DNA of 64,000 nt from Thereva unica (taxonomy: Eukaryota > Arthropoda > Insecta > Diptera > Therevidae). The translations under genes and the position numbers were made by a program. Positions 32,342-42,063 of this stretch are shown in pieces; the stretch's first letter is position 1; the number at the start of each line of letters is the position of its first letter. The notes under the pieces are model-generated. The model was not told the origin of the DNA. It saw only the letters and a list, made by a program, of their open reading frames with translations, and ran no database searches. The stretch covers positions 169,026,516 to 169,090,515 of the forward strand of contig OX465281.1 in the NCBI GenBank assembly GCA_949987705.1, read 5' to 3'.

Positions 32342-32678
32342 CTTGCGGTATTCTAGTTATGCTGGAGAATATAAACTTTTCAATTTTCTCAATTTCACCA
32401 TTAATATACAATGTTAGATTCTGTACTGCTTTGCTCATGCTTTCCCGTATTTCTTCGTCGACATAGTTTTTGGTTGCAGCGTCAGCATTTTCTTTTGGAT
32501 CACCTAGGTTTTTGATTTTTTTCAAAGCAAGATCATAGTCACCATCTGATGTTAAATTAAAGCCGTCTCCTTTTGGTCCAGCAGCGCCGTCTTTTCCAGG
32601 AATTCCAGGTGGCCCGCGATCACCCACTGCTCCGAATTTTTGTCGTTTAGAAGATCGACCAAACTTGTCAACACTCAT
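32325..32678 (-). CDS. Polinton collagen-like, fibre-type protein (117 aa)
   Basis: A short basic N-terminus is followed by a G-x-x repeat (GDRGPPGIPGKDGAAGPKGDG, residues about 19-39). Then comes D-L-A-L-K-K-I-K-N-L-G-D-P-K-E-N-A-D-A-A-T-K-N-Y-V-D, the stretch seen in phage and virus tail-fibre proteins before the trimeric shaft, and a helical C-terminus. Both motifs favour trimers. I infer a vertex fibre or spike-like component of the virion. It sits just upstream of the integrase in the same direction. There is no signal peptide. Confidence 0.7.
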   Translation of the reverse strand: MSVDKFGRSSKRQKFGAVGDRGPPGIPGKDGAAGPKGDGFNLTSDGDYDLALKKIKNLGDPKENADAATKNYVDEEIRESMSKAVQNLTLYINGEIEKIEKFIFSSITRIPQDGVYE

Positions 32679-32715
32679 TTCCGAAATGTAAATAGTTTTA
32701 TATGTGTGGGAGTAT

Positions 32716-33597
32716 TTATACTATAATGTCAGCTTCTCGCAACTCCTCAATGATTGACACTATTTCATTACTATGGCTATTATTCCCAGCTTGCTGCGAT
32801 GCTACCAATAAGCGGAGCCTATCAACTAGCTCGTTAGGATCATCCCAATATATGTAATCGATATTTTTCTTCGGAATTTGCATTATACCCGTTCCAATAT
32901 GGGGAGTGCGAATAAACTTTTTTATTATGCTTTTATATTTGAAGCTATTTGTTCCTTTTATTTGCCGGTTTTCCTTAAAATCACGTCTGTGGGCGCATGT
33001 ATCATTTACAATGGCTTGATAATTTGACAAGTCTTCTTTGGAGTAGCCTCGAGGCTTTTTCATAAAAATTAATTCAGCTAGACCTTCAGTTATCTTATAT
33101 TGCTTGCCACCTATAAGAAAGTGTTCTTTATCAACTTTTAATCTCGAATTACCAATATTCCACACATCGTTATGATAGTACACTCCATACGTTTTATCAA
33201 TTCTAGTGCTATCATTTTCCAATAGCTGTTTATATTTGCTTAGTATCTGGTCTGCAGACTCTAATTTCGGTTCTTTTATAGGTGTGACAAACTGGTCATC
33301 ATCATCATCTTCCTCAGAATAACTCATGCTATGTGGCTCTAGTTTTAAGTATTTACGTGGTGGGGGCGTATATGTTTCTTCATCCCCTTCTTGTTTAATT
33401 TCTTCGTTTTCTTCTTTTGGTTCAAGTTTCACTGTTGCTGCTGTTGGTGTTGTGAGCTTTTTCAGCGTGCTGGTTATTGGTTTAAAGGTTTCCTCTAATT
33501 GAGCTTCAGATTCAATTTTTCCAGTCTTGAGAGCTTTATACTTCCTTCGTATAGCATCGCGTGTTTTTATAATATCCTTCAGCAATTTTTCATTCAT
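32716..33597 (-). CDS. Polinton conserved protein of unknown function (293 aa)
   Basis: Intact frame from ATG 33,597. The N-terminal 150 residues are charged and probably disordered, with an acidic run (EEDDDDDQ) and TPPPRKYLKLEP. The C-terminal half (about 150-293) is compact: Y-H-N-D-V-W-N-I-G, ITEGLAELIFMKKP, Y-W-D-D-P-N-E-L-V-D-R-L and IIEELREADIIV. I recall this C-terminal pattern from many arthropod Polintons, where it carries an uncharacterised DUF (I believe DUF8207). A role in the particle or in replication is not established. A minus-strand TATATAAGC lies about 50 bp upstream (33,648-33,656). Confidence 0.75.
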   Translation of the reverse strand: MNEKLLKDIIKTRDAIRRKYKALKTGKIESEAQLEETFKPITSTLKKLTTPTAATVKLEPKEENEEIKQEGDEETYTPPPRKYLKLEPHSMSYSEEDDDDDQFVTPIKEPKLESADQILSKYKQLLENDSTRIDKTYGVYYHNDVWNIGNSRLKVDKEHFLIGGKQYKITEGLAELIFMKKPRGYSKEDLSNYQAIVNDTCAHRRDFKENRQIKGTNSFKYKSIIKKFIRTPHIGTGIMQIPKKNIDYIYWDDPNELVDRLRLLVASQQAGNNSHSNEIVSIIEELREADIIV

Positions 33598-33659
33598 GTT
33601 GCTACACTGGCGGTTACAGCTACAATGATATACAGCTATGCTAATGAGCGCTTATATAG

Positions 33660-33765
33660 ACCCATACAGACCAGCCAGACAGACAGACCAGCCACACAGA
33701 CCAGCCAGACAGACCAGCCAGACAGACCAGCTAGACAGACCTGGTAGACCTGGTAGACCTGTCCA
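33660..33765. repeat. Minisatellite CAGACAGACCAGC
   Basis: Tandem, partly degenerate units of 12-16 bp (ACAGACCAGCCAG type), ending in three CCTGGTAGA/CCTGTC variants. They fill the gap between the unknown 293-aa gene and the ATPase gene. It is simple-sequence expansion, with no coding role seen. Confidence 0.8.
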
Positions 33766-33784
33766 GCTGATTAGATTGGCTTCT

Positions 33785-34471
33785 TTATAGGCTCATGAAA
33801 GCATCAAAGCCTTTTCGATATCGACCTTTATCCATGGGGCTATCCTTATCAATTACTAAGAATCCATATTTGTCTTTCCAACAGTTGGCACACGCTTTTC
33901 TGAACTTTGCAAATTCCATATCACTATTTACATGATCATTGTATACATGCTTCAGGTTCAAATCATCTTGTTTAAATATAATAAGAAAGTTTGCATTATC
34001 GCGGATTAGATGTTTTGGTATATGAGTATATGTCTGACAGAGGTAAAAGCTGTCAATGCCGTTATGCCTCCCCATGCAAAAGTAGGCTCTAATATTATTT
34101 TGTTTATCGCATGCTACGTCATCAAAGATGAAAATTGAGTTTGGCTTTGCTTCCTCTGGTGGTATGACATCATAGTTGTTAGAAAACGTATAATAGCCCA
34201 GGCCTGATATTCGAGCTACAACTTTTCCTAAATATTCATATTTCGGTTGATTTAGTGACTTTGAGTAAATGTATATATTCTCGAATCGTAGCCCATTAGG
34301 ATGCTCCAGTAAACTTAGCATTACATTTGTTTTGCCGCAATTCGATGGCCCAACAATAATTCCTCTTATACTGTTTGGTAGCAGCACTCCATGCTTCTTC
34401 TTCATTGCACTTGTAATTTCCACATCAGTATTTCTAACTGGTAGGCATGCTTGTTGTTTGATAAACTTCAT
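33785..34471 (-). CDS. Polinton packaging ATPase (FtsK/HerA family)
   Basis: The best start is ATG 34,471 (MKFIKQQ); the five codons before it are open but begin with GTG. Walker A GPSNCGKT (about residues 41-48) and Walker B IFIFDDV are present. After these come C-M-G-R-H-N-G-I-D and the Q-T-Y segment (sensor-type Gln), the pattern of the genome-packaging ATPases of Polintons, adenovirus-like and virophage lineages. It would drive DNA into preformed capsids. The length of about 228 residues is normal for the family. It is divergently arranged with the capsid gene cluster, sharing a short intergenic region. Confidence 0.9.
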   Translation of the reverse strand: MKFIKQQACLPVRNTDVEITSAMKKKHGVLLPNSIRGIIVGPSNCGKTNVMLSLLEHPNGLRFENIYIYSKSLNQPKYEYLGKVVARISGLGYYTFSNNYDVIPPEEAKPNSIFIFDDVACDKQNNIRAYFCMGRHNGIDSFYLCQTYTHIPKHLIRDNANFLIIFKQDDLNLKHVYNDHVNSDMEFAKFRKACANCWKDKYGFLVIDKDSPMDKGRYRKGFDAFMSL

Positions 34472-34492
34472 GTTGAACACTAGCACAATCCC

Positions 34493-34527
34493 TATAAATA
34501 CCGGTACTTTTATAGATTTTTATCAGT
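34493..34527 (+). promoter_or_regulatory. Core promoter of the rightward capsid gene cluster
   Basis: TATAAATA at 34,493 and an arthropod-type initiator TCAGT at 34,523-34,527 are about 30 bp apart, the canonical spacing. The first ATG of the PLA2-like gene follows at 34,548. The same 75-bp interval must also serve the leftward ATPase gene. Confidence 0.55.
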
Positions 34528-34547
34528 CTTGCTGTAAAGCTATAAAA

Positions 34548-35388
34548 ATGATTGACCATAGTGAGAAGCGCATCATTCATCGAAAAGCTACCGAGGGGAG
34601 AGGTCTATTAAACTCTCTTATAAATAAATTGCCACTTGAGCTTCATCTCCCAGGATATCAGTACCTACTGTGGTCCAGGAACAAAGTTGGCTAAAAGACT
34701 AGCACGCGGCGATCCAGGGATCAACCCACTCGATGCAGCCTGCAAGCAGCATGATATTGCATATCGCGATCATAAGGACTTGAGCGATCGGCATATAGCT
34801 GACCGTATTTTAGAAGAAAAAGCCTGGCAACGAGTAACATCTAGAGACGCAAGCTTTGCAGAACGTGCTAACGCGCTATTAATAACAAACGCCATGAAAG
34901 CTAAAATCAAATTTGGAATGGGTGCCAAGGCAAAAATTACCTGCTCGAAGAAGAAGAAGAATAAGTTGCGTCCATCATTTCGTGAAGCTGTACGCAATGC
35001 CCGGAAAATTTTAAACCTGAAAAAGCCAAAAGACCTGTTGGAAGCTACTAAAATTGCCCTAACTGCAGCAAAGAATATTATCAAAGGAAATAAAAAATCA
35101 TACACGACGCCTAGGGTGATACCAGTGCCTAAAGTAGGAGGTGTTTTACCGTTCCTCGTCCCACTTTTTGCAGGTCTTTCAGCCGTTGGAGCGCTATCTG
35201 GAGGTGCCGCAGGCATAGCCAAAGCTGTAAACGCTGCAAGCAGCGCACGTCAAGAGCTACAGGAAGCAAAGCGTCATAATGAGTCAATGGAAGCTATAGC
35301 ACTAGGAAAACATGGTCAAGGATTATTTCTAAAGCCATACAGGAAAGGACTGGGACTTTTCCTCAACCCCCATCCAAAAAACTACTAA
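34548..35388 (+). pseudogene. Polinton PLA2-like capsid-associated protein, 4-nt frameshift
   Basis: The N-terminal part (G-R-G-L-L-N-S-L-I-N-K-L-P) is in the frame of ATG 34,548. The rest continues in the next frame from 34,668 to 35,388. The switch falls at TACCTA (34,662-34,667); without four of these bases the two frames join. The second part begins C-G-P-G-T-K, followed by the PLA2-type D-A-A-C-K-Q-H-D-I-A-Y catalytic His-Asp motif, like the parvoviral VP1 phospholipase. It then has a lysine-rich middle and a hydrophobic segment near the C-terminus (FLVPLFAGLSAVGAL). A role in membrane penetration is inferred from parvoviruses. Confidence 0.85.
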
Positions 35389-35468
35389 AGTCGCTACCCA
35401 AAAGAGCACTCAATGAAAATGATCTGCGTAAATATACACAGCACATCGCCCACTTTAGAGGAGTCTTT

Positions 35469-35735
35469 ATGCGCGATCAATTGCCTAGAAAACCATGGAA
35501 AAATGAGAGCGGAATTATAAATCTAGATGTTTCATCAGGACCTGGAACGCATTGGGTAGCGTACAAGAAGAATGGAAATATCATAAATTACTTTGACAGT
35601 TTTGGAAATCTGCAGCCACCGCGGGAAGTGGTAAATTATTTGGGTGATGCAGTCACATACAACTATACAGCTCATCAAAATTTCAACTCAGTGATTTGCG
35701 GACACTTGTGCTTAGAATTCTTACATAATGTATAA
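35469..35735 (+). CDS. Polinton adenain-like maturation protease
   Basis: A cysteine protease of the adenovirus-protease/ULP1 type: catalytic His in GTHWVAY, Asp in YFDSFG and Cys in CGHLCLEFL. The nucleophile is in a short C-terminal helix, as in adenain. From ATG 35,469 the frame gives 88 residues, short for the family. The same frame is open well upstream, overlapping the end of the PLA2-like gene, and reads protein-like sequence (KSLPKRALNENDLRKYTQ). The true start is therefore probably earlier, or its ATG has been lost. It would process capsid precursors. The stop codon overlaps a TATAAATA that may drive the next gene. Confidence 0.85.
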   Translation: MRDQLPRKPWKNESGIINLDVSSGPGTHWVAYKKNGNIINYFDSFGNLQPPREVVNYLGDAVTYNYTAHQNFNSVICGHLCLEFLHNV

Positions 35736-35781
35736 ATAAAGACCTTCAAGTGTAAGCATATGCAGTTCATTACAAGTAGCC

Positions 35782-36468
35782 ATGTCGATAACACTCTCTC
35801 TTACTGGCAATACATCAGTGCTCACCGCTGAATACTTTCCTCCGTTGGAATTAGCTGGAGACTACGTTTGCGGATTGATCGATTTTCAAACATATAATTC
35901 TATACCAAATATTGATGAGAGCAACAATTTAATGCATGTGGGGGATACGCGTATCGAAATACCTGTTGGATCATACGAGATTGATGACATAGCAACTACA
36001 GTGCCGCAAAGTTTAAATAAGAGCGGCAGCAGCAAGGCAGCAGTGTTAATAAGAGCAAACAATAATACCTTGAAGAGTGAAATAAAAGCCACTGAAGTTA
36101 TACATTTTGAGAAAGAGCGATCGATCGCCCCGCTGTTGGGATTTGGAAAACGTGTATTGGATGCTAATATATTACACACATCAGATCTACCAGTCAATAT
36201 TATAAAAGTTAATACTATACGGATTGAATGTAACATTATATCAGGCTCATACATCAACAATAAACATGTGCATATGCTGCATGAATTTGCTCCAACTGTG
36301 GGACCAGGCTATAAAATAGTAGAGGTTCCCGCGAATGTAATCTATTTACCTGTGAACGTCAAACGTGTAGGTTCACTCACACTAAAGCTCATCGATCAGG
36401 ACGGAGATTTAATAAATTTTCGAGGTGAAACGATAACAATCAGACTACATTTAAAGCCTGCAAAATGA
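35782..36468 (+). CDS. Polinton minor capsid (penton-like, single jelly-roll) protein (228 aa)
   Basis: MSITLSLTGNTSVLTAEYFPPLEL... The sequence has the alternating beta-strand character of a jelly roll, and matches my memory of the Polinton minor capsid family (VGLIDFQTYNSIPN-like stretch; G-S-Y-E-I-D-D-I; P-L-L-G-F-G; INFRGETITIRLHL at the end). It is intact. TATAAATA at 35,731 with an initiator-like TTCATTA about 35 bp on lies upstream. Its stop TGA overlaps the ATG of the following small gene. Confidence 0.85.
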   Translation: MSITLSLTGNTSVLTAEYFPPLELAGDYVCGLIDFQTYNSIPNIDESNNLMHVGDTRIEIPVGSYEIDDIATTVPQSLNKSGSSKAAVLIRANNNTLKSEIKATEVIHFEKERSIAPLLGFGKRVLDANILHTSDLPVNIIKVNTIRIECNIISGSYINNKHVHMLHEFAPTVGPGYKIVEVPANVIYLPVNVKRVGSLTLKLIDQDGDLINFRGETITIRLHLKPAK

Positions 36469-36623
36469 TAATCTACGATGGCAGCAACAGTAATAAGCAT
36501 ATATATAGGATGCCCTTCACAGAAAACATTAGTCAACCGGCGACCTTGAAGCGAACAAGACGTCAACTGAGAGCAGATAATATACAATTTCTAAAATCAA
36601 TAGGATTAAATTTGAAGCAATGA
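36465..36623 (+). CDS. Small Polinton gene between the two capsid genes (52 aa)
   Basis: ATG 36,465 overlaps the stop of the penton gene (ATGA). Its own stop TGA at 36,621 overlaps the ATG (36,620) of the major capsid gene in the same way. It encodes a basic 52-residue peptide ending in NIQFLKSIGLNLKQ, which looks amphipathic-helical. The double overlap without any spacer makes it very likely real. It could be a capsid cement or scaffold peptide, but there is no direct evidence for a function. Confidence 0.65.
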   Translation: MIIYDGSNSNKHIYRMPFTENISQPATLKRTRRQLRADNIQFLKSIGLNLKQ

Positions 36624-37819
36624 GCAACATCTTGGACATTACTGCAGGCACGAGCCATGATAATAGCATAACAAAAATTGACTACCACACCTATTCATCA
36701 TTCACCTCATCATTCAAAAATAGCGATGAAATTCGCATTCCAGTGCAAAACCAAGACCTGTACATCCTGCCCGCAGAAAGTTTCATATATATTGAGGGAA
36801 CAGTAACTAAACCTGATGGAGCAATATCAACCACAGCGAGGCTAGTAAATAATGCTGTAGCATTTCTCTTTGAGGAAATTCGCTATGAAATCAACGGAGT
36901 TGAAATTGATAGAACTCGAAATCTTGGAATAGCAGCAACACTAAAAAATTACATTTCATTAAACCAAAATGAGAGCTGCATGTTATACAACGCTAGCTGG
37001 TCACCGGATAAATCAATTGCCTCCGCCAATGGATTCTTTAATTTCTGCATCCCTCTAAAAACATTGCTAGGCTTTGCTGAAGATTACAAGAAAATTATCG
37101 CCAATGCTAAACATGAACTCATATTAATACGAAGCAGGATGGATGAAGATGCAGTCATATCACCGGCAGACGATGTAAATATTTCAATATCGAAACTTCA
37201 GTGGCGCATCCCCCATGTTAATGTTGCCGACCATGAGAAAATTGGTTTATATAAGATCATTGAAAGCGGCCGTGAAATTCAAATACCATTCAGGAGCTGG
37301 GATATATATGAGTACCCCACGCTGCCAGCAACAACTCATCACACGTGGTCGGTCAAAACATCAGCACAATTGGAAAAGCCTCGATATGTTGTACTAGCTC
37401 TCCAAACAAATCGTAAAAATGATAAAACGAAGGATGCTAGCAAATTTGACCACTGCAAGCTGACAGATGTTAAAGTACACTTGAATTCGGAATCATACCC
37501 ATATGATGATTTGAACCTGAAATTTGATGCCGATAAATATGCTCTCCTCTATGATATGTATACAAAATTCCAAACTTCATACTATGGGCGCCAGTTGCAG
37601 CCGCTACTCTCAAGGGAAGAGTTTATGCGTGATGCTCCGATCTCAGTCATTGATTGCTCCCGGCAAAACGAAACCATCAAAACAGGCCCTGTGGATATAA
37701 GGTTGGAATTCAAGACATCGGAAAACGTCCCCACCAACACAACAGCATACTGTTTATTGCTGCATGATCGAATTGTGGAATATACACCTCTAACCAACGA
37801 AGTCAGGAAAATTGCTTGA
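36620..37819 (+). CDS. Polinton major capsid protein (double jelly-roll type, 399 aa)
   Basis: MSNILDITAGTSHDNS... with EIRIPVQNQDLYILPAESFIYIEG near the N-terminus, FLFEEIRYEINGVEID, and a second beta-rich half (PFRSWDIYEYP, Y-V-V-L-A-L-Q-T; V-D-I-R-L-E-F-K-T; AYCLLLHDRIVEY). I recognise this as the insect Polinton double-jelly-roll-like protein. It is intact with no frameshift. The preceding sequence has TATATATA at about 36,498 with a TTAGTC initiator-like site some 30 bp further on. It is followed, one base after its stop, by the ATG of the next gene. Confidence 0.85.
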   Translation: MSNILDITAGTSHDNSITKIDYHTYSSFTSSFKNSDEIRIPVQNQDLYILPAESFIYIEGTVTKPDGAISTTARLVNNAVAFLFEEIRYEINGVEIDRTRNLGIAATLKNYISLNQNESCMLYNASWSPDKSIASANGFFNFCIPLKTLLGFAEDYKKIIANAKHELILIRSRMDEDAVISPADDVNISISKLQWRIPHVNVADHEKIGLYKIIESGREIQIPFRSWDIYEYPTLPATTHHTWSVKTSAQLEKPRYVVLALQTNRKNDKTKDASKFDHCKLTDVKVHLNSESYPYDDLNLKFDADKYALLYDMYTKFQTSYYGRQLQPLLSREEFMRDAPISVIDCSRQNETIKTGPVDIRLEFKTSENVPTNTTAYCLLLHDRIVEYTPLTNEVRKIA

Positions 37820-37820
37820 A

Positions 37821-38294
37821 ATGGATGCCATTATCATCGACATTCAAGGATTCAAATTACAAAACAACCAGTTTATTTTCAAAGAATTGGCCATTTTAAA
37901 TTGTGAGAATCAAGTGCAACACTACATCTTCCAGCCACCATTTCATCATAAACATCTAACTCAACCTGAAAAGAAGCAAGTTGAATGGCTCAGACGCAAT
38001 CATCATGGATTCAGATGGATTGATGGATACATTCCCTACTGCAAACTATATTCAATTAGAAATCTGCTGCATGATAAAATAATCTACATTAAAGGAGCTG
38101 AAAAGAGGCAATGGATTCAGGAAATATTTGTAGAGGAACTAACCATATATGATGTGGAAGAGGAAGGCTGCCCCAATCTACCAACAACAACAACAACATC
38201 AAATATCTTATCTTGCATAATACACCAAGGCCGATGTGCTCTGAAAAATGTTTTTGTAATAAGGGATTTTTTAAATAAAACAAATTGTTTATAA
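37821..38294 (+). CDS. Polinton conserved protein, possibly exonuclease-like (157 aa)
   Basis: ATG 37,821 follows the capsid stop by one base. It begins MDAIIIDIQGFKLQNNQFIFKE, with I-D-I-Q-G and K-E-L-A in the positions where RNase-H-fold exonucleases have D-x-E. There follow K-K-Q-V-E-W-L-R-R-N, I-Y-I-K-G-A-E-K and C-A-L-K-N-V. I recall the same pattern from other arthropod Polintons, annotated as unknown. The exonuclease idea rests only on fold resemblance. A (ACA)n-encoded Thr run (TTTTTT) interrupts it near residue 125. AATAAA lies just before the stop. Confidence 0.6.
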   Translation: MDAIIIDIQGFKLQNNQFIFKELAILNCENQVQHYIFQPPFHHKHLTQPEKKQVEWLRRNHHGFRWIDGYIPYCKLYSIRNLLHDKIIYIKGAEKRQWIQEIFVEELTIYDVEEEGCPNLPTTTTTSNILSCIIHQGRCALKNVFVIRDFLNKTNCL

Positions 38295-38346
38295 AACGTT
38301 ATAAATGTTCTTTTATTCATACTATTTACATATTGCACATGTGTTT

Positions 38347-41300
38347 TTATTCTACATCCATATCTTCTTGCTGCTGCTGCTGCGTTGAAAAATGTCCCCA
38401 CGGCAGTGTGTCGATCCCGTTGTCCATAATGCCGCGTTTATCATCCTCTGGGTTTAAAGCGATCTTTGCTTGGTTTAAAGTGTACACTTTATGGTTATAG
38501 GAACGAATGCTTTTTTGCTCGGCTATCTTGCTCTTTGAATTTTGCAAACATTCAATGTAATCGCTAATCTGCAAGGTTTTCGCCACAACGTTTTTCTTCA
38601 CTCCTTTTGCTTTTTTCACCACATCAACACCATCTATTTTAAGAGCGTACATTTTCGAGCGTAAGCCAACAAACATTGTCATTATTCTACCACTTAATTC
38701 ATCTTTCATCAATCCAGGAACTTTTTTATTTGCTTGCGGCATATTATACTGGTTATTTATTGGATAATCACTAGTATCAAATTTATCTATATTTCTTTTC
38801 ATTATATCGTATATATCAGCATTTTTTATTTCATACACTAATGAATCCGTATCCATGTACATTATTTTGCATTTATCAGCATCCAACTCTTTTAGCATAA
38901 AATCATAATGAAATTCGTATAGTGCTATTTTAGAAATATCGAGAATTGCCATACCAATATATAATGGCTTATCAAATTTTACAGCCAGCTTTCTTAATTC
39001 AACTGCTACTAAATTTTCATTAAATATTGTGCGACTATGGAAATTCGGTGCTGCAATGAGGTTTCTAGCGCCATACCGCCCCTCCCACTGGGTACACAGT
39101 TTTATATTCGAGTATTTTCGCACATTTTCCATCGTTTTTCCGAAAACAGCATTAATTATTTTCTTGTACTGGTTCTTCTCGTAGGCATTTTTGGCTTGTT
39201 TTCTTTTATTTGTATTCAAATCCACGTATGGTTTAAGCCATGGTGATTGATCGAACTGCAGAATGCGATGAATTTTCTTAAGTATTAATCCATGTGATAA
39301 GCATTGCTTTAGGTTGCGGTAATGTACAACATATTTTTCTTTGGTGTATAAAGTGGTTAAAAGTTTACCTTGTTTTGATCCTGGCGGCGTTGAATGCGTT
39401 GGGCAAAATGGAAAATCTTTATGCAAATTATGCAGCTCCTGCGGGTATTCAAGATCCACCTCCAACATGTAGCCGATCGGTGAATTATCATCAACATTCA
39501 TAATGTCAACATTATCAACCCATTTAAAATTTCCGGTTGGAAGATGTTGGGACATGGCCCATCCATATAAATTATTCACATCGTAGTACCTACATTAGAT
39601 ATTTTATTTCATCATCTGGTTTAAAGTCCTCCATATATTTATTATTGGCTTCACTATATCTGCAGCAGCATTGACTAATTCCACCTCGGCATGATTTTTC
39701 AATAAATAAGAGAATGTCAACATCCATTATCCTTTCCAAGCGCACTCCAGTGTAATACAGCATCGCAGCCCATGTATATCCAGGTAGTGTGAAGACGTGT
39801 GCAGGATCAAGTTTATAAGTCTCGAGTGCCATAGCTCTAAAATTTGTAAAAATATCCGCTAGCAGAAGAACATCAGTTTTCAAATACAAATCCGAATACT
39901 CTCCCAGGCTTTTAATGCTAAATTTTTCCCACACTTTTTGCGCATGCTCATAATCATTTTCAGTTATCGGCTCATCAATCATGTTATTGTAAAACTGCTC
40001 CATGCTAGGTAAGCTATTACACTCCAATTTATCCCATCCATCGATGTAGTCATATGGAAAAACTCCTTTGCGCGTGAGAAGGTTGAAGCTTTCATCATCC
40101 AAGTCTTGCCATTGAGCTTTCGTTATTTTTAATTTATCTCTGGGCAGCAATCCCGCTAATTTATCCAGAGATTCATCCATAAATCTGTAGGAGTCAATGA
40201 ATCTCAGCTTGATGCAGCTATTTTCAATATGTTTAGTAAATGAAATGTATCGCTCTTTATTCAACGGCAAAAGATCCACTCTTCCTGGTATCGTTAGTGC
40301 TACATCTTTGATTATGAAATGCGCGTCATATCCTGATAAATTGTGGAAAATGACTGGGATGTTGCAGCAATCATTATAATTGATGTTGCATCTGTTGTGT
40401 GCAGGTCCACGGTATTTGCCTGTAAGGTGACAGTGGTCTCTAACTCTGGTTTCATCAAGGCCAAATGGTTTCTCGCATATATGACAGCATGCTTGGTTCA
40501 GTTGAATATATTTTTCCTGTGCTGATAACGGTGCTAGTGGTTTTATATCCTTTATTTTCTCCTCAGCTATAGTTGCGATTTCCTGCAGTTGTAATGTAAA
40601 CCACTGAAGGCAGGTTTTTCCTCGATTAGATCGGTAGAATGATAATGACTCATCATAGTAGCAGTGAAAATATAATCCGATGCTATGAACTTCATGTCTT
40701 TGAATTTTCCTTGTTTTATCGCCATCATCATCGGTAATTGGTATTAATATCGATTCCAAATCCGCATAAACTGTAAATGGTACTGGATTCTTGTAATTAT
40801 AATTTTTAAATGTTATGTATTTTTCCTTGTGAAAAGCAATTCTGCAGTCATTCACCTTTTCACATTCTGACACGTGGGCTGCGAGTTTTTCTTCAGTATT
40901 GAAATAAAATAAACATCTATCGCATATATATTTTTTGCGGTTATTTTTAGATGTCTGCCTGCTCACCAAACGCGATAAATCTTTAATCCAGCAAAAATGG
41001 TAAACAATATCACTATCACCATGGTCATCCTCACTGCTGCCATAATTTGATTGTATCATGAGCAGGTTAATATGTTTATCTAATTTCTTCTTCGTTAAGT
41101 AAGCTGGCACCGTCATGTATTCATTTGTCTTCTCCTTTTCTAGTATGAAAACATTTATCGATAATCCATTGTTTATTTCAAATGTTTTTATTTGATTAAG
41201 CGTAACGGGAAAAGTGATGCCGCTCAAGTTCAGTACGTTGTTGTAGTGGGGGTACTTTGATATTCTACAAGCGTTATTTCGCCTATCTACTGGGTACAAT

Positions 41301-42055
41301 GCAGAGACCACTGCCCACGCAAAACATGCATTATCGCTATTCTTCACATTTATGCATGCCTGCTTTGCTGCAATGCTTTGAGGCAATTTTATATAAGATG
41401 ATCCTCTTAATGGCTCGTATTTGTTTATGTGTACCATTAAATTTACGATCATATGTAATGCCCAGCCGCTATCTTTCTCCTGGAACTCCTCGAGTTGGGT
41501 CAATATGTCCTCCTGTACGTATTTCGTAAACCATTCTTGTATATCATCGGTGCTCCCAATGGGTGTAGCTTTGGTGTGGAAATATTTAATGTCACTTATC
41601 ACTTCACCATCATTAACACCATGCTTAATATATTCGCAGCTCATAGTGGTGGAAGCTTTAACAAAATTATGCTCCTTTAAAATATTCTTAATACGCCGCT
41701 CAAACAAAGCTGAACAATCCTTTAAAAATTGCTGCACTTCGATGTGCTTTATGTTTATGATGACGCCTGTCCTTATCCGTAATGCAAACGCATTATGCAG
41801 CTCTTCCCAGCGTACACGTGCACTTCTTTTTTCACGTCTTCCTCCTTCCTGCACACCTGCCCCATGGCGGTTGCTGCCAGCTTTCAATAAAACCTGCAAG
41901 CCTCTTAATTGCGCAATGCAATTTTGGTAATGTTGTTTAGTTCCATTGCGCTGTTCGGCTATGCTCGCAGCTTTAATTTTTTTAATAAATAAACTGCATA
42001 CTTTCGTAATAATAGCACTTTGTGCAGTATCTCCATCCCTTAAGCACTCTGCCAC
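38347..42055 (-). pseudogene. Polinton protein-primed DNA polymerase B, frameshifted and 5'-truncated
   Basis: Two frames (42,055-39,590 and 39,579-38,347) make about 1,230 codons. Visible, in order: a Cys-rich zinc region (CDRCLFYFN...H), an exonuclease domain with F-T-V-Y-A-D-L-E-S, an HNH-like C-H-I-C-E-K-P / C-H-L-T-G-K-Y-R-G insert, F-H-N-L-S-G-Y-D-A-H, K-T-D-V-L-L-L-A-D, then motif A (N-N-L-Y-G-W), K-x6-YG-type motif B and motif C Y-M-D-T-D-S-L. The frameshift lies exactly before motif A, where TACCTA (39,587-39,592, plus strand) replaces TA. The frame has no ATG at its beginning (GTG at 42,055). It runs into a stop inside a terminal-repeat fragment, so the original start is lost. Confidence 0.92.
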
Positions 42056-42063
42056 CTGCTTAA

